Shown here piece after piece: positions 6,051 to 6,119 of a stretch of DNA of 6,119 bases. A program made the position numbers and the translations under genes. Position 1 is the first letter of the stretch. Every line of letters starts with the position of its first letter. This stretch comes from an uncultured Collinsella sp. Lineage in GTDB: Bacteria; Actinomycetota; Coriobacteriia; Coriobacteriales; Coriobacteriaceae. The notes beneath the pieces are model-generated. The model did not search any database. It was not told where the DNA came from and was given only the letters and a program-made list of their open reading frames with translations. Location: the NCBI GenBank assembly GCA_934643435.1, contig CAKUCJ010000079.1:1-6119 (forward strand). The letters are read 5' to 3'.

Positions 6051-6119
6051 TGTTCTTTCCTATCAGGTGCAAATTGGCAGATGACGGAGGCGGAACGGCG
6101 CAACAAACCACGGCCGTTG
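6051..6119 (-). other. Upstream region of the methyltransferase
   Basis: These 69 bases carry the methyltransferase ribosome binding site (AGGAAAG on the minus strand at 6061-6055). I find no gene and no convincing -35/-10 pair; the promoter may lie beyond the right edge or be non-canonical. Confidence 0.5.

Overview
The window (6,119 bases) reads as GC-rich bacterial chromosome with dense coding on both strands and frequent GTG/TTG starts. The gene styles fit an anaerobic gut actinobacterium of the class Coriobacteriia, for example Collinsella: a hybrid histidine kinase with twin solute-binding sensor domains, a YfeO-like ClC protein and a TTG-started LOG-family enzyme. This assignment is an inference from protein flavour and base composition. 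No rRNA or other marker gene is present to prove it.

Layout. (1) 1-2574, minus strand: a large hybrid sensor histidine kinase, cut by the left edge exactly at the expected phospho-accepting aspartate of its receiver domain (858 residues visible). (2) 2575-2818: a divergent intergenic region with an unusual repeat cluster, a perfect 23-bp inverted repeat plus a third, direct copy of the same unit, lying between the starts of the kinase and the channel gene. (3) 2819-3815, plus strand: a small two-helix potassium channel followed after 37 bases by a LOG/TIGR00730-family nucleotide phosphoribohydrolase, probably one operon. (4) 3816-3939: a hairpin and a likely promoter. (5) 3940-5226, plus strand: a divergent ClC-family anion channel or transporter. 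(6) 5227-5312: a long GC-rich hairpin serving as terminator for two convergent genes. (7) 5313-6050, minus strand: a class I SAM-dependent methyltransferase, with 69 bases of upstream DNA to the right edge.

How the genes may work together. The potassium channel and the ClC protein both conduct or exchange small inorganic ions across the membrane, so the middle of the window may serve potassium/chloride or pH balance. The LOG-type enzyme between them cleaves base from nucleoside monophosphates in its characterised relatives and has no obvious link to ion flux. The divergent kinase senses something outside the membrane. Because it shares its upstream region and the repeat cluster with the channel gene, co-regulation is possible but not shown. 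The methyltransferase is separated by a terminator and looks independent. I see no mobile element, CRISPR array, tRNA or rRNA. The most unusual non-coding signal is the 2678-2750 repeat cluster.
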